NCBI GenBank assembly: GCA_913061345.1
Contig: CAJXTZ010000040.1
Span: 1 to 21,673 of the forward strand
Source: an uncultured Erythrobacter sp.
GTDB taxonomy: Bacteria > Pseudomonadota > Alphaproteobacteria > Sphingomonadales > Sphingomonadaceae
DNA length: 21,673 bases
Reading direction: 5' to 3'
Both the position numbers and the translations under genes were made by a program. The notes below the pieces were generated by a model. The model ran no database searches. It was not told the origin of the DNA and saw nothing but the letters and a program-made list of their open reading frames with translations. Shown here in pieces: positions 1 to 9,617 of this stretch. The first letter of the stretch is position 1, and every line of letters begins with the position of its first letter.

Positions 1-55
1 CGAACCCGCATAACCAGCTTGGAAGGCTGGGGCTTTACCACTAAGCTATACCCGC
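1..55 (-). tRNA. tRNA-Gly(TCC), 3' end cut off by the window edge
   Basis: Read on the minus strand, position 55 starts the acceptor arm (GCGGGTA), followed by TA and the D-arm GCTTAGTGGTAAAGC. The anticodon stem-loop is CCAGC-CTTCCAA-GCTGG, then a short variable region, and the T-arm begins GCGGGTTCG. The anticodon TCC lies at 21-23 (read as gga on the plus strand), so the tRNA decodes GGA and GGG glycine codons. The remaining part of the T-arm and the 3' acceptor strand lie before position 1. No CCA end can be checked. Confidence 0.93.
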
Positions 56-96
56 CCGCTCACAGTTGGCCGATTGCCACCGCTACGGGTCTTTCG

Positions 97-738
97 TCAA
101 GCGTCCTGATCGCTCTCGGCAATTTCCGGCTCCGTATCAAGGCCATCCCCGGCGGGCGGGACGATACGGATTTCCACGCGGCGATTGGTTCGACGGCCCT
201 TTTCGTTGGGAGAACCATCGGGCAGCGCATTGGGCGCGATGGGGTTCTGTTCACCGAAGGCGATAACCTCGATCCTGTCATCGTCGACCCCGCGCTCCAC
301 CAGCCAAGCGGCCACGGCTTCGGCGCGGGCACGCGATGCACGCATGTTTGCCTGGTCGTTGCCGACCGAATCGGTGTGCCCGGCAAGGACAACCGGCCAA
401 TCCTCATCGATTGCACGATGGTTCAACAGGCCGACCAGGCGGCGCTCCACAGCGGCCGTGAGTGTGGAGCCATCCGGAAACGGCAGCGTCATTTCTACCG
501 GCTGGACCGGCAGTTCGACATCCTCTGTCTCGGGTGCGGCATCGTCACGGATGATGGACGCCACGGGTGGCGCCGACTGGCTGGGTATCGGTGATGGCGA
601 GGCCGTTGGGGTGGGATCGAGGGGGTCGTTCTGCTCGTTCGGCGCTGGTTCCTCTTCCGTTTCGTCCTTGCGCAATTCGCAAGCTGACAACGCGAGGACT
701 AGCGTCGTCATGGCGGCAACTGTGAAAACTGGTCTCAT
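97..738 (-). CDS. OmpA-like peptidoglycan-binding lipoprotein
   Basis: The predicted protein has 213 residues. It starts with a lipoprotein signal (MRPVFTVAAMTTLVLALSAC, lipobox LSAC), so the mature form should be acylated on cysteine and anchored in the outer membrane or periplasm. An acidic, proline-rich linker of about 60 residues follows, then a C-terminal OmpA-type domain. That domain shows AGHTDSVG, an RA-rich helix, GEQNP and NRRVEI, the usual peptidoglycan-binding signature. The start at 738 is preferred because GAGGA sits 8 bases before it. An in-frame ATG at 753 would instead overlap the antiporter stop codon as ATGA. Either way the gene is translationally coupled to the antiporter upstream. 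Family assignment is firm; the precise role, probably envelope anchoring, is inferred. Confidence 0.85.
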   Translation of the reverse strand: MRPVFTVAAMTTLVLALSACELRKDETEEEPAPNEQNDPLDPTPTASPSPIPSQSAPPVASIIRDDAAPETEDVELPVQPVEMTLPFPDGSTLTAAVERRLVGLLNHRAIDEDWPVVLAGHTDSVGNDQANMRASRARAEAVAAWLVERGVDDDRIEVIAFGEQNPIAPNALPDGSPNEKGRRTNRRVEIRIVPPAGDGLDTEPEIAESDQDA

Positions 739-749
739 ATCCTGCATCC

Positions 750-2603
750 TCATGCGGGTTGCGGCTTCTGGCCGCCTTTCCCATTACGCTTTGCAGCCTT
801 TTCCTCTGCCGTATTCGCACGCGGCGGTGAATAGGAGATTATCGTATCGCCAGGCTCCGGCTCGGGCGCGGCGGCGTGGGTAAAGAAGCGCAAGTCCCCG
901 TCAGGTTCCACCAGCAGCAACATGCTGGCAGCTTCGGGCAGGGTTTCCCGAGCATCTTCCACGGTGAACTTTTCCGACAGTTTGGTGCGGCGAAACTCCC
1001 ACCCTTCCATCTGGCGCTGCTGTACATCATCCACGCCGAAGCCGGAGTGGAACAACGAACGCCCGCGCAGGCTGGAGGGGATGGCGCGATGATCATCATG
1101 CTCGGCACCTTGGCCGAGTTGATAGACCCTGTCGGTGCCGATTTCAGGCGCGAATTCGGAACAGACAAGCGTGTTGTATGCCTCGTTATCGGTGGCCGCG
1201 ATCAGCACCTGGTAGGGCGTCATGTCCAGATTATGTTCGGTCGCCTCGTTGAGAATTTCGCCGTGATATGTGGGAAGGCCTGCAGCGCGCGCCGGTTTGA
1301 GTTTCTGCCAGCTTGAATCCACCAGCATCACCGGCGTGCCAATATCGTGCATCTGGCGCGCCAGCGCGATTGTCCACTGCGTCGCTCCGACTATCACGAT
1401 CCCCGGCTGGGTTGCACCTTTTACCTTCAGCAACTTGGCAACCAGATCGATCGTGAAGCCATGCGCCACAATCGTCGTCACCACAACGGCGAAGCTTAAT
1501 CCGATCAGGATAGTGCCGTCGGCATAGCCGAGCTCCTCCAGGCGAAGGGCGAACAGGCCGCAAATAGCCACCAGCACGATACCGCGCGGCGCAATCCAGG
1601 CCAGGAACAGCCGTTCGTTCCAGGGCACATCCGAAAACAGCAGACTGATCAGCACGGTCGCCGGACGAACGACGAACAGCAGCGCAAGCAGGAACAGCCC
1701 GAATTGCCATTCGAACTGGCGAAGCTGTCCCAGATCCAGGCTGGCCGAAAGGAGAATGAATATCCCCGACACCAGCAGCACGGCTATATTCTGCTTGAAC
1801 GGATGGATGCTACGCAGGCTGGAAACGTGCATGTTGGCAAGCGCGATGCCCATGACAGTTACCGCGAGAAGCCCAGCTTCGTGCTCGATCTTGTTACAGA
1901 GCACGAATGTGCCGATGACGGCCACCAGCAGCACGGGCACCTTCAGATATTCGGGCACGAACCCGCGCGGGAAGCTCCAGGCGATAATCCATGCAGCAGC
2001 GAAACCGATAAGGCCGGATATGCCAGCAGCGATGGCGATTTCAGGAATGACGTCATAGGCCGTGCCGCCCGTAGCAGCGGTGCTGCGGAAATATTCGTAA
2101 GCGATGACTGCGCACAGCGCCCCGAAGGGATCGTTTACGATGGCTTCCCATTTCAGCAGAGCCGCAGGTCTCTGCTGTACGGCGCTTTGCCGCAACAACG
2201 GGATGACCACGGTTGGCCCGGTAACCACCAGGATACCCGCGAACAGGATCGCCACAGGCCATACCAGTCCGGCAACGTAATATCCGGCCAGCGACCCGAA
2301 CAGCCAACCCAGCGGCACACCGAAAATAACGAGGCGCCACACGCCGCCGCCGTATTTCTTGAATTCGCGGAAATCGAGACTGAGCCCACCTTCGAACAGG
2401 ATCAGCGCAACGCCGATGGAGATCATCGGCTCGAGCATGTCGCCAAACGCTGCCTCGGGATCCATGACGCCGAGAACTGGCCCGGCAAGGAAACCTGCCG
2501 CCAGCATCAGCACGATAGCGGGCCAGCCGGTGCGCCAGGCAACCCATTGCGCGCCGATGCCAAGGACACCGACCAGCGCGATCACTAGCGCCTGTTCTTC
2601 CAT
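750..2603 (-). CDS. Na+/H+ antiporter, CPA1 (NhaP-like), with C-terminal RCK/TrkA-N domain
   Basis: This 617-residue inner-membrane transporter probably exchanges sodium or potassium for protons. The first about 390 residues are a run of hydrophobic helices with CPA1 landmarks: LILFEGGLSLD, TGPTVVIPLLR and a NDPFGAL segment, where the Asp is the expected ion/proton-coupling residue. A Rossmann-type RCK/TrkA-N domain follows (IVIVGATQWTIALARQM, then LVDSS and IAATDNEAYN), which in related proteins binds nucleotide and regulates transport. The start ATG has a GAAGG-like ribosome site about 10 bases upstream. The stop overlaps the downstream lipoprotein's first possible start by four bases, suggesting one transcript. 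The exact cation cannot be read from sequence. Confidence 0.88.
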   Translation of the reverse strand: MEEQALVIALVGVLGIGAQWVAWRTGWPAIVLMLAAGFLAGPVLGVMDPEAAFGDMLEPMISIGVALILFEGGLSLDFREFKKYGGGVWRLVIFGVPLGWLFGSLAGYYVAGLVWPVAILFAGILVVTGPTVVIPLLRQSAVQQRPAALLKWEAIVNDPFGALCAVIAYEYFRSTAATGGTAYDVIPEIAIAAGISGLIGFAAAWIIAWSFPRGFVPEYLKVPVLLVAVIGTFVLCNKIEHEAGLLAVTVMGIALANMHVSSLRSIHPFKQNIAVLLVSGIFILLSASLDLGQLRQFEWQFGLFLLALLFVVRPATVLISLLFSDVPWNERLFLAWIAPRGIVLVAICGLFALRLEELGYADGTILIGLSFAVVVTTIVAHGFTIDLVAKLLKVKGATQPGIVIVGATQWTIALARQMHDIGTPVMLVDSSWQKLKPARAAGLPTYHGEILNEATEHNLDMTPYQVLIAATDNEAYNTLVCSEFAPEIGTDRVYQLGQGAEHDDHRAIPSSLRGRSLFHSGFGVDDVQQRQMEGWEFRRTKLSEKFTVEDARETLPEAASMLLLVEPDGDLRFFTHAAAPEPEPGDTIISYSPPRANTAEEKAAKRNGKGGQKPQPA

Positions 2604-2699
2604 CCGTCTGCAGCCTTCATGAAACCCCGTAACTGCAACCTTAATGCCCGAAGTCTCAATACTTTCCCACAGAGACCTTTGTCCTGCGTGCGCCGATCA
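2604..2699. other. Short spacer upstream of the antiporter gene
   Basis: These 96 bases separate the apt stop from the antiporter start, both on the minus strand. They should hold the antiporter leader and perhaps its promoter. I see no convincing -35/-10 pair and no hairpin strong enough to call a terminator for the apt/bc1 transcript, so read-through is possible. Confidence 0.4.
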
Positions 2700-3257
2700 T
2701 CAGTGACCGCCGAATTCCATCAACGCATGGGTGCGTATTTGCGCATCGGCCAGCGCCCTGGCGCCAGCCAGGTCTGGCAGGTCGATTACGAAAAGCGCGT
2801 CGGAAACAGTGGCACCGGCCCGGCGCAGCAACCGCGCCGCGGCAACAGCTGTGCCGCCGGTAGCAAGCAGGTCGTCGACAAGCAGAACGATGTCCCCGGA
2901 CGTGACAACGGATGGGTCAAGCTCCACACGCGCCTCGCCATATTCCAAAGCATAGTCTTCGCCGATGCATGCAACCGGCAGCTTGCCGGCCTTGCGTATC
3001 GGCACGAAACCGACGCCAAGGCGCAAGGCGAGGGCCGTGCCGAAGATGAAGCCACGCGCTTCGACACCGGCAACCTTGGTGGCCCCCAGGTCGGCGGCGA
3101 TGGCGGCAAGCATGTCGATGGAAGAAGCCAGCCCCTCGCCATCGGCAAGCAGCGTGGTGATATCGCGAAACTGGATACCGGAAGACGGAAAATCCGGAAC
3201 TGTGCGGATGAGCTTCTTCAACTCATCCCGCGACAGTCCCGGATCTTGATCCGACAA
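2700..3257 (-). CDS. apt: Adenine phosphoribosyltransferase
   Basis: This cytosolic purine-salvage enzyme makes AMP from adenine and PRPP. The 185-residue call contains the family N-terminus (ELKKLIRTVPDFP..GIQFRDITTLL), the adenine-side segment GVEARGFIFG and the PRPP loop LLVDDLLATGGTA. Length matches the usual 170-185 residues. I chose a TTG start at 3257: it falls just after the cytochrome c1 stop and has AAGGA 11 bases upstream. An in-frame ATG at 3317 would lie inside the cytochrome c1 gene and add a non-homologous basic tail. The gene follows petC directly, so it is probably co-transcribed with the bc1 operon, although the pathways are unrelated. Confidence 0.9.
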   Translation of the reverse strand: MSDQDPGLSRDELKKLIRTVPDFPSSGIQFRDITTLLADGEGLASSIDMLAAIAADLGATKVAGVEARGFIFGTALALRLGVGFVPIRKAGKLPVACIGEDYALEYGEARVELDPSVVTSGDIVLLVDDLLATGGTAVAAARLLRRAGATVSDALFVIDLPDLAGARALADAQIRTHALMEFGGH

Positions 3258-3264
3258 CTTGTGA

Positions 3265-4122
3265 TCAGTCCTTGCGGCGCTTGGGCTTGGCGTCGGACCA
3301 GATCTGCTTCTTGGCAAACCATGCCAGGATAGTCGCGAACAGCAGGAAGCCCAGTACCGGCCAACCGGTCTGCTTACGCTTGATCAGCGTGGGCTCTGCA
3401 GTCCAGGTAAGGAAGGCTGCAACGTCGGTCGACATTTGCGAGATCGTTGCCTCGGTACCGTCGGCGTAGGTCACCTGCCCATCGGAGGTGATGGGGGGCG
3501 CCATCGCGAGGTTGAGGTTGGCGAAGTAGGGGTTGTAGTAGAGGCCCGGCCCCGGCGCTGCGTCGGGGAATTCCTCCAGCAGTTCGGCAGGCGGCTCCCG
3601 ATAGCCCGTCAGCAGCGAATAGATATAGTCGCTGCCGTGGTGCCGTGCCTTTGCCATCAGCGAAAGGTCAGGCGGAATCGCGTTGTTGTTGGCGGCAGCC
3701 GCTGCCACGTCGTTGGCATAAGGCGACGGGAAGTAGTCGGTCGGCAAGGCCTGACGCATTTCCGTCTCGCCGGTGTCGGGATTGATGCCGGGCACCTGCC
3801 ATGTTGCAGCTTCGGCTTTCACCTGCGCTTCGGAATAACCAAGCTGGCCGAGATCGCGAAGGGCGACGAAGTTCAGCGAGTGACAGGCGGAACACACTTC
3901 CTTGTAGACCTGATAGCCGCGTTGCAGCTGGGCATAATTCCAGGTGCCGAAGACACCATCGAAAGAATAGCCTGCTTCGGGGCCGTGGGCCTCTTCATGG
4001 AAGGCGTGTTCGGCGGTTTCGGCCACGTCCTCAGTCGCGGCGGTATAAGCGCCGGTGACGAAGGCAAGCAGCACCACAAAGGTGAAGCCGAGACCGATAA
4101 GGATACCAACAAGGCGGATCAT
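3265..4122 (-). CDS. petC: Cytochrome c1, bc1 complex subunit
   Basis: This 285-residue subunit carries the covalent heme that passes electrons from the Rieske protein to cytochrome c. Residues 4-29 are a hydrophobic N-terminal signal. Heme attachment is C77-S-A-C80-H81. A methionine in the NLAMAPPI stretch is the expected sixth heme ligand. A C-terminal transmembrane helix (GWPVLGFLLFATILAWF) ends in a basic tail, anchoring the domain with heme on the periplasmic side. The start has a GGAAAG-type ribosome site a few bases upstream. It is the third gene of a compact petA-petB-petC operon, 29 bases after petB. Confidence 0.97.
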   Translation of the reverse strand: MIRLVGILIGLGFTFVVLLAFVTGAYTAATEDVAETAEHAFHEEAHGPEAGYSFDGVFGTWNYAQLQRGYQVYKEVCSACHSLNFVALRDLGQLGYSEAQVKAEAATWQVPGINPDTGETEMRQALPTDYFPSPYANDVAAAAANNNAIPPDLSLMAKARHHGSDYIYSLLTGYREPPAELLEEFPDAAPGPGLYYNPYFANLNLAMAPPITSDGQVTYADGTEATISQMSTDVAAFLTWTAEPTLIKRKQTGWPVLGFLLFATILAWFAKKQIWSDAKPKRRKD

Positions 4123-4151
4123 TTTTTCGTCTTTCCCTTAATCTCGGCTCG

Positions 4152-5447
4152 TCAGGTGGCCACCGGCTCGGCGTTTTCGCCCAGCACGGCTTTCTTGTCG
4201 GATCCCAGCACCGCCTCGGTGATCGAGAACGGCAGCGGATCTGGCCGTTCGATCGAGGAGATGATTGGCAGGATCACCAGGAAGTGGAGGAAGTAGTATG
4301 CGGTGAATATCTGGCTGAACATGACGTAGGGCTCTTCCGCCGGCGCACCGCCCAGGTAGAAGAGCGCCGCCATCGTCGGGATCAGGCCGAACCAGAAGAA
4401 CTTGCGGAACAGCGGGCGATAATGGCCGCTGCGTACCGGCCCCTTGTCCAGCCAGGGCAAGAAGAACCACACCAGGATGGCGCTGAACATGGCCAGCACG
4501 CCCCACAGCTTCGCCGGCAGAATGAAGTCGAAGGTGAAGGCGCGCAGGATCGCGTAGAACGGGTAGAAATACCATTCAGGCACGATGTGCGCAGGCGTGG
4601 AGAGCGGGTTCGCCTCGATATAGTTATCAGGATGGCCCAACGCATTCGGCAGGAAGAACACGAACGCCATGAACACCAGCAGCGCAATACCGAGGCCAAA
4701 GCCGTCCTTCGCGGTGTAGTAGGGGTGGAACGGCAGCGTATCGCTTTCACCCTTCACTTCCACGCCGGTCGGGTTGCTGGAGCCAGGAATATGCAGCGCC
4801 CAGATATGCAGGATAACCGCGCCTGCAATCACGAAAGGCAGCAGGAAGTGCAGGCTGAAGAAGCGGTTAAGCGCGGCATTGTCAGGTGCAAAACCACCCA
4901 GCAGCCAGGTCTTCAGCGGCGGGCCGACCAGCGGGATCGCCTCGAACAGGCCGGTGATGACCTGCGCGCCCCAGAAGCTCATCTGGCCCCAGGGCAATAC
5001 GTAGCCCATGAATGCGGTCGCCATCATAAGCAGGAAGATGACCACGCCGATCAACCAGATCATCTCGCGCGGGGGCTTGTACGATGCGTAGAACAGCCCG
5101 CGGAAGATGTGGATGTAGATGACGACGAAGAAGAAGCTGGCGCCGTTGGCATGCGTATAACGCATCAACCAGCCCCAGTTTACGTCGCGCATGATATGCT
5201 CGACCGAGGCGAAGGCGACCTGCGTGTTCGATGCGTAATGCATCGCCAGAACGACACCGGTGACGATCTGTAATACCAGGAAGAACCCGGCCAGCACGCC
5301 GAAATTCCAGAAATAGGAAAGGTTGCGCGGCACCGGATAGCCGGCGCCCACCGCGTTATAGACGAGGCGCGGAAGCGGCAGTTTCTCGTCGAGAAACTTC
5401 GTCAATCCGTTTTGCGGGGTATATTCCTTGGCCCAGGGGAAGCTCAT
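4152..5447 (-). CDS. petB: Cytochrome b, bc1 complex subunit
   Basis: This 431-residue integral membrane subunit holds the two b hemes and the quinol-oxidation (Qo) and quinone-reduction (Qi) sites of respiratory complex III. Visible landmarks are the paired histidine regions ([13 protein letters not shown] with IYIHIFRG, and HFLLPF with [10 protein letters not shown]), and the Qo-site PEWY motif in [17 protein letters not shown]. Both the N-terminal and C-terminal cytochrome b domains are present in one chain, as in mitochondrial and alphaproteobacterial complexes. A GAGAGAG ribosome site precedes the ATG. It lies 14 bases after petA, and petC follows. Confidence 0.98.
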   Translation of the reverse strand: MSFPWAKEYTPQNGLTKFLDEKLPLPRLVYNAVGAGYPVPRNLSYFWNFGVLAGFFLVLQIVTGVVLAMHYASNTQVAFASVEHIMRDVNWGWLMRYTHANGASFFFVVIYIHIFRGLFYASYKPPREMIWLIGVVIFLLMMATAFMGYVLPWGQMSFWGAQVITGLFEAIPLVGPPLKTWLLGGFAPDNAALNRFFSLHFLLPFVIAGAVILHIWALHIPGSSNPTGVEVKGESDTLPFHPYYTAKDGFGLGIALLVFMAFVFFLPNALGHPDNYIEANPLSTPAHIVPEWYFYPFYAILRAFTFDFILPAKLWGVLAMFSAILVWFFLPWLDKGPVRSGHYRPLFRKFFWFGLIPTMAALFYLGGAPAEEPYVMFSQIFTAYYFLHFLVILPIISSIERPDPLPFSITEAVLGSDKKAVLGENAEPVAT

Positions 5448-5461
5448 GGTTCTCTCTCGCC

Positions 5462-6046
5462 TCAGCCGATCACGAGGGTCGTGTCGGACGTGAATTCATA
5501 GTCGGGGACGGCCAGATTGGACGGCGCCGGACCTTTGCGGATACGCGCGGCAGTGTCGTAGTGCGAACCGTGGCAGGGGCAGAAATATCCCCCGAATTCG
5601 CCCTTGTTCTCGCCCTCCTGCGCACCCAGTGGCACACAGCCAAGATGGGTGCAGACGCCCATCACGACGAGCACGTCGCCGTGGCCGGGTTTGGTAATCT
5701 CGTCCAGCGTGGCGGGATCGCGCAACGCCGAAACGTCGACGGCGTTGGCAGCTTCGATTTCCGCAGGCGTCAGGCGGCGCACGAAAATCGGCTGTTTGCG
5801 GAACACCGCCTTGATCGATTGCCCGACGTCCAGCGCGGAAATATCCAGCTCGGTCGTGCTTTCGGCCAGAACATCAGCCGAAGGTGCCATCTGGCTAACC
5901 AGCGGCAGCAATACGGCGAGCCCGCCGACACCGGCTGCGGACACCGCAGCGATGTTGATAAAATCGCGGCGACGAACGCCGTCCTCGCCCTCGACTCCCT
6001 CGTTTACGTCAGGAGTTGCGTCAGCATTACCGGTGGTGGATGCCAT
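5462..6046 (-). CDS. petA: Ubiquinol-cytochrome c reductase Rieske iron-sulfur subunit
   Basis: This 194-residue 2Fe-2S protein accepts the first electron from quinol in complex III. The N-terminus contains [18 protein letters not shown], a twin-arginine-type signal that is normally kept as the membrane anchor. The cluster ligands are visible as C132-T-H134-L-G-C137 and C156-P-C158-H159-G-S-H, giving the two Cys/two His ligands plus the disulfide pair. AAGG just upstream of the ATG serves as ribosome site. It is the first gene of the petABC operon, so the operon promoter should lie in the 187 bases upstream, before pgeF. Confidence 0.97.
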   Translation of the reverse strand: MASTTGNADATPDVNEGVEGEDGVRRRDFINIAAVSAAGVGGLAVLLPLVSQMAPSADVLAESTTELDISALDVGQSIKAVFRKQPIFVRRLTPAEIEAANAVDVSALRDPATLDEITKPGHGDVLVVMGVCTHLGCVPLGAQEGENKGEFGGYFCPCHGSHYDTAARIRKGPAPSNLAVPDYEFTSDTTLVIG

Positions 6047-6233
6047 ACCCTTGCCTTGCCTGCCGCCACCGGTTGCCCTCTGGCCGCCCGATGACGATGA
6101 GATTCGTCCAAAAGCCGCACGACGAACCGTTGCCGGGCGGCGGCTTGGCGCGGCTGATAGACGAGCAATGTCGCGCTGCCAACCCGCCTTTTAGCCCTAT
6201 TGTGACAAGCACGGCGGCATCGGTGGCAACAAA
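6047..6233. other. Spacer between pgeF and the bc1 operon, expected promoter region
   Basis: These 187 bases contain no convincing gene. Short open frames on both strands have no ribosome site or family likeness. By position the stretch should carry the petABC promoter on the minus strand and the end of the pepN-pgeF transcript. I see no clear intrinsic terminator. Confidence 0.4.
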
Positions 6234-6938
6234 CTAGGCGGACAGGGCTATCAGCGAAACCTGCCGACCGGTCGTGGGTTCCCCGCGATGGACCGAGCGG
6301 CGATAGGAATGGAAGCGCCGGGCAGAGGTATAGGTATCCATCTCCAGCGGACAGATCGAGTCCACTCCGGCAGCGGAAAGTCGCGCTGCAACGAAACCCT
6401 CCAGGTCGAAATGCCACTTGCCCGGACCGGTGGCTTCGAAAAAACGGTGATCGTCAGCGTCGAAATTGGCGCGCATGTCTGCGCCCACTTCATAGCTTTC
6501 CTGCGCTATCGATGGCCCGATGGCAGCGGCGATCCGCTCTCGCTGCGCCCCAAGCGCCTCCATTCTTGCAATGACGGCTTCCACCACACCGCCCTGCGCA
6601 CCGCGCCAGCCTGCATGGGCAGCCCCTATCACGCCGCCAGCCTCGTCCGCCAACAGGACCGGCGCGCAATCGGCGGTCACGATGGCAAGAGCGAAACCGG
6701 GCGTCGCGGTCGCCATAGCATCCGCTTCCGGAAGGGCACTGTCGGAAAAACCCTTCGTGACGGCGATGGCGTCAGGCGAATGCACCTGTTTCACCATCAC
6801 CACCTCGGCATCCCCGACCGCCAGATCGAAGGCATGAGCGTCGCTATGCGCGGCATCCAGAAAGCCATGTGGGACGCGAAGGTTCTCCGCCCGGATGACA
6901 TTGTCGGCGTTACCCAAGGCTGCGGCTGACCTGTTCAT
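6234..6938 (-). CDS. pgeF: Peptidoglycan editing factor PgeF (YfiH/DUF152, polyphenol-oxidase-like)
   Basis: The product is a 234-residue cytosolic protein of the YfiH family. Members hydrolyse mis-incorporated muropeptide precursors, and were earlier called laccase-like or adenosine-processing enzymes. The three expected metal-site motifs are present in order: KQVHSPD, TADCAPVLL and AHAGWRG. The VPHGFL start of the fold and a C-terminal RRFHSYRR segment also match. The ATG start overlaps the 3' end of pepN by 29 bases and has no good ribosome site, suggesting translation by coupling to pepN. An in-frame TTG at 6917 is an alternative start. Confidence 0.9.
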   Translation of the reverse strand: MNRSAAALGNADNVIRAENLRVPHGFLDAAHSDAHAFDLAVGDAEVVMVKQVHSPDAIAVTKGFSDSALPEADAMATATPGFALAIVTADCAPVLLADEAGGVIGAAHAGWRGAQGGVVEAVIARMEALGAQRERIAAAIGPSIAQESYEVGADMRANFDADDHRFFEATGPGKWHFDLEGFVAARLSAAGVDSICPLEMDTYTSARRFHSYRRSVHRGEPTTGRQVSLIALSA

Positions 6939-9567
6939 ACGTATCGCGCGAGAGTTTGGGCGCGGCGGCGATGCGCTCGAGCTGCTCCTTCATCATTGCA
7001 GAACGCTTGGGCTCCATCCGTCGCCAGCGACCAAGCTGCGGAACGAATCGCGCGGCGGTTTGCGGATTGATCGGATCGAGCTCCAGAATTACGTCGGCCA
7101 CCAACCTGTATCCCTCGCCATCACTGGCATGGAAGGCATGCGGGTTGTGGGCGAAGGCCATGTAGAGCGACCGCACGCGGTTGGGGTTCTTCATGGTGAA
7201 GTCAGGATGCTGCGCCAATGCCTTCACATGACTTATGGTCTCGGGATGCATCGAGCTTGCCTGCAGGGCAAACCACTTGTCCACCACCAGAGCGTTGCCA
7301 TTGTAGCGATTGTAGAAATCCAGCAGCGCATTCGTCCGCTCTATGCCGGAGACGCCCGTCAGAACCATCAGCGCGCCCTGCCGGTCCGTCATGTTATCGG
7401 CGGCTTCGTATTGTGCCCATGCCAAAGCGCGACCCTTGTCCGGATTGCCGGCGGCCAGATACATCAGCGCCTGCGTTTTTACCTTGCGTGCACCCCTTGC
7501 CTCGGGATCGAGGCTGTAAGGCACGGCAGAGGCGCGTTCGTGCAAGGCGGCGAATTCGGTTTCCAGCGAATCGCCGATCGAAGCGCGCAAGGCCTGACGC
7601 TCTTCATGAATGCGGCCCGGATCGGCAATCAGCATCGTTTCGGCCAGATAGCTCTCGCTTGGCAGCACCAGCAATTCGCCGCGCATCAGATCGTCGAGCG
7701 CGTCATCGCTCAACACTGCCCTGATCGCGTCGGCGATAGCTGAGCGCGCTTCATCCCGCTCGGCGCCCGAAAGCTCGCCATCGACGGCCTGCTTGAGATG
7801 GGTGACGATCAGATCCTGCAGCGCCTCGTAACGAGCGAAGGGATCGTCGTCATGGGCGGCAAGGAAAACGAGGTCGTCCTGCGCAGTATCCCGCTCGATC
7901 ACCACCGGTGCGGAAAAACCTCGGTTTATTGAAAGAACGGGTGCCTGCGCAAATCCTTCGAATGTGAAGCTGGCTTCGGCCTTGTCGAGGATGATCAGTT
8001 CCTCGCCACGGTGAGCTTGCGATTCGCGATCGAAAAACGCCAGTTTCAGCGGAATCGGCACGGGCTGCTTATCCGGCTGTCCGGGCGTGGGCGGAACGTC
8101 CTGCGACAGGAAAAGCGTAGCCGCATCCCCATCATGTTCCAGCCGCACCGTGACCCTGGGTGTGCCAGCCTGTGAGTACCACTGGCGGAACTGCGTAAGA
8201 TCGAGGCCCGCCCCATCCTCGATCGCGCGTACGAAGTCCTCGCAGGTCGCGGCCTCCCCATCGTGGCGGTCGAAATAGAGATCGGTGCCTTTGCGAAAGC
8301 GCTCCTCGCCGCACATCGTGCGCATCATACGGATGACTTCGGCACCCTTGTTGTAAACCGTGGCGGTGTAGAAATTGCTGATCTCGCGGTAGCTGTCGGG
8401 CCGGATCGGATGTGCCAAGGGGCCTGAATCCTCGGGGAACTGCGCCCCTCGCAGAACCCGTACATCCTCTATGCGCTTTACCGGCGCACTGCCCATGTCC
8501 TGGCTGAACAACTGGTCGCGCAGCACGGTGAAGCCTTCCTTCAGCGAAAGCTGGAACCAGTCGCGGCAGGTGATACGGTTGCCGGACCAGTTGTGGAAGT
8601 ATTCGTGCGCAATCACGCCTTCCACACCGTCGAAATCGCCGTCGGTCGCGGTATCCTCGTCTGCCAGCACATATTTGGTGTTGAAAACGTTGAGACCCTT
8701 GTTCTCCATCGCTCCCATGTTGAAATCGGACACGGCAACGATGTTGAACAGGTCTAGATCGTATTCGCGGCCAAAGGTTTCCTCGTCCCACTTCATCGAC
8801 TTTTTGACCGATTCCATGGCATGGCCCGTGCGGCCGAGATCACCCTCGCGCACGTAGATGTTCAGCGTGACTTTGCGACCATTCATCGTGGTGAAGCTGT
8901 CCGTGTTGACCACCAGTTGTCCTGCCACCAGCGCGAACAGGTAGCTGGGCTTGGGCCAGGGATCGTGCCACTCGGCCCAATGCGTGCCGTTCTCGCCCTC
9001 GCCCGTTGCTTCCAGGTTGCCGTTGCACAGCAGCACCGGAAATGTCTCGGCATCGCCGCGCATGGTCACGCGGTAGGTGGAAAGGACATCGGGCCTGTCG
9101 GGAAAGAAGGTAATGCGACGGAACCCCTCCGCCTCGCACTGGGTGCACAGCATCCCGTCCGAAGCGTAAAGGCCCATCAACTGGGTGTTGGCCGAGGGAT
9201 CGATCTCCGTCGCGATCCTGATCTCATGCGCCTCGCCTGGCAGGGTCACGAGGAGATCGCCCCCGTCCATAGACCAGCTGTTGCTGAATTCACCGTCTAT
9301 GGAAACCGAGATTACCTCCAGTCCATCGCCGTTCAGGCGAATGGTGGGGGAGGGTTCGGCCTTGGCGTTGCGCGCTACACTCAGGGTCGAAACGATGCGC
9401 GTTGCATCCAGCCCAAGATCGAAGTCGAGGCTGACTTCGGGCACCAGCCAGGGAAAGGGCTGGTAATCCTCGCGCCGGATGGTGGGCGGTTCCTTCGGCG
9501 TGCGCGCAGCGTCGGCGAGTTCGGGGTTGCCATCGGGGGTGGAGGGTGTGCGTGCGATATCCATCAT
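6910..9567 (-). CDS. pepN: Aminopeptidase N (M1 family zinc metallopeptidase)
   Basis: This 885-residue cytosolic enzyme removes N-terminal amino acids from peptides. It has the exopeptidase motif GAMENKG, the zinc site H321-E322-Y-F-H325 and the third ligand E344 in LKEGFT, followed by long C-terminal domains typical of bacterial PepN (E. coli PepN is about 870 residues). The N-terminal about 30 residues, rich in Pro/Thr, precede the conserved start of the beta-domain (REDYQPFPW). The ATG at 9567 codes for Met-Met; the second Met, one codon on, is equally possible. The gene is divergent from the SDR gene across a 50-base spacer and leads into pgeF. Confidence 0.96.
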   Translation of the reverse strand: MMDIARTPSTPDGNPELADAARTPKEPPTIRREDYQPFPWLVPEVSLDFDLGLDATRIVSTLSVARNAKAEPSPTIRLNGDGLEVISVSIDGEFSNSWSMDGGDLLVTLPGEAHEIRIATEIDPSANTQLMGLYASDGMLCTQCEAEGFRRITFFPDRPDVLSTYRVTMRGDAETFPVLLCNGNLEATGEGENGTHWAEWHDPWPKPSYLFALVAGQLVVNTDSFTTMNGRKVTLNIYVREGDLGRTGHAMESVKKSMKWDEETFGREYDLDLFNIVAVSDFNMGAMENKGLNVFNTKYVLADEDTATDGDFDGVEGVIAHEYFHNWSGNRITCRDWFQLSLKEGFTVLRDQLFSQDMGSAPVKRIEDVRVLRGAQFPEDSGPLAHPIRPDSYREISNFYTATVYNKGAEVIRMMRTMCGEERFRKGTDLYFDRHDGEAATCEDFVRAIEDGAGLDLTQFRQWYSQAGTPRVTVRLEHDGDAATLFLSQDVPPTPGQPDKQPVPIPLKLAFFDRESQAHRGEELIILDKAEASFTFEGFAQAPVLSINRGFSAPVVIERDTAQDDLVFLAAHDDDPFARYEALQDLIVTHLKQAVDGELSGAERDEARSAIADAIRAVLSDDALDDLMRGELLVLPSESYLAETMLIADPGRIHEERQALRASIGDSLETEFAALHERASAVPYSLDPEARGARKVKTQALMYLAAGNPDKGRALAWAQYEAADNMTDRQGALMVLTGVSGIERTNALLDFYNRYNGNALVVDKWFALQASSMHPETISHVKALAQHPDFTMKNPNRVRSLYMAFAHNPHAFHASDGEGYRLVADVILELDPINPQTAARFVPQLGRWRRMEPKRSAMMKEQLERIAAAPKLSRDTYEQVSRSLG

Positions 9568-9617
9568 GCTGGCCTAAATTCCTTGGGTTTGCGCGTCGAG
9601 TGTCTAGAACGCACGAC

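Noticed and set aside
1..55. tRNA-Gly as the attachment site of the phage-like cassette
   Set aside because: It is about 15 kb from the cassette with housekeeping genes between, and no duplicated tRNA 3' end is seen.
1704..2588. A 294-codon plus-strand open frame
   Set aside because: It is antisense to the antiporter, with low-complexity charged residues and no ribosome site.
4284..5273. A 329-codon plus-strand open frame rich in Arg, Glu and Gln
   Set aside because: It is antisense to cytochrome b and is mere codon-complement composition.
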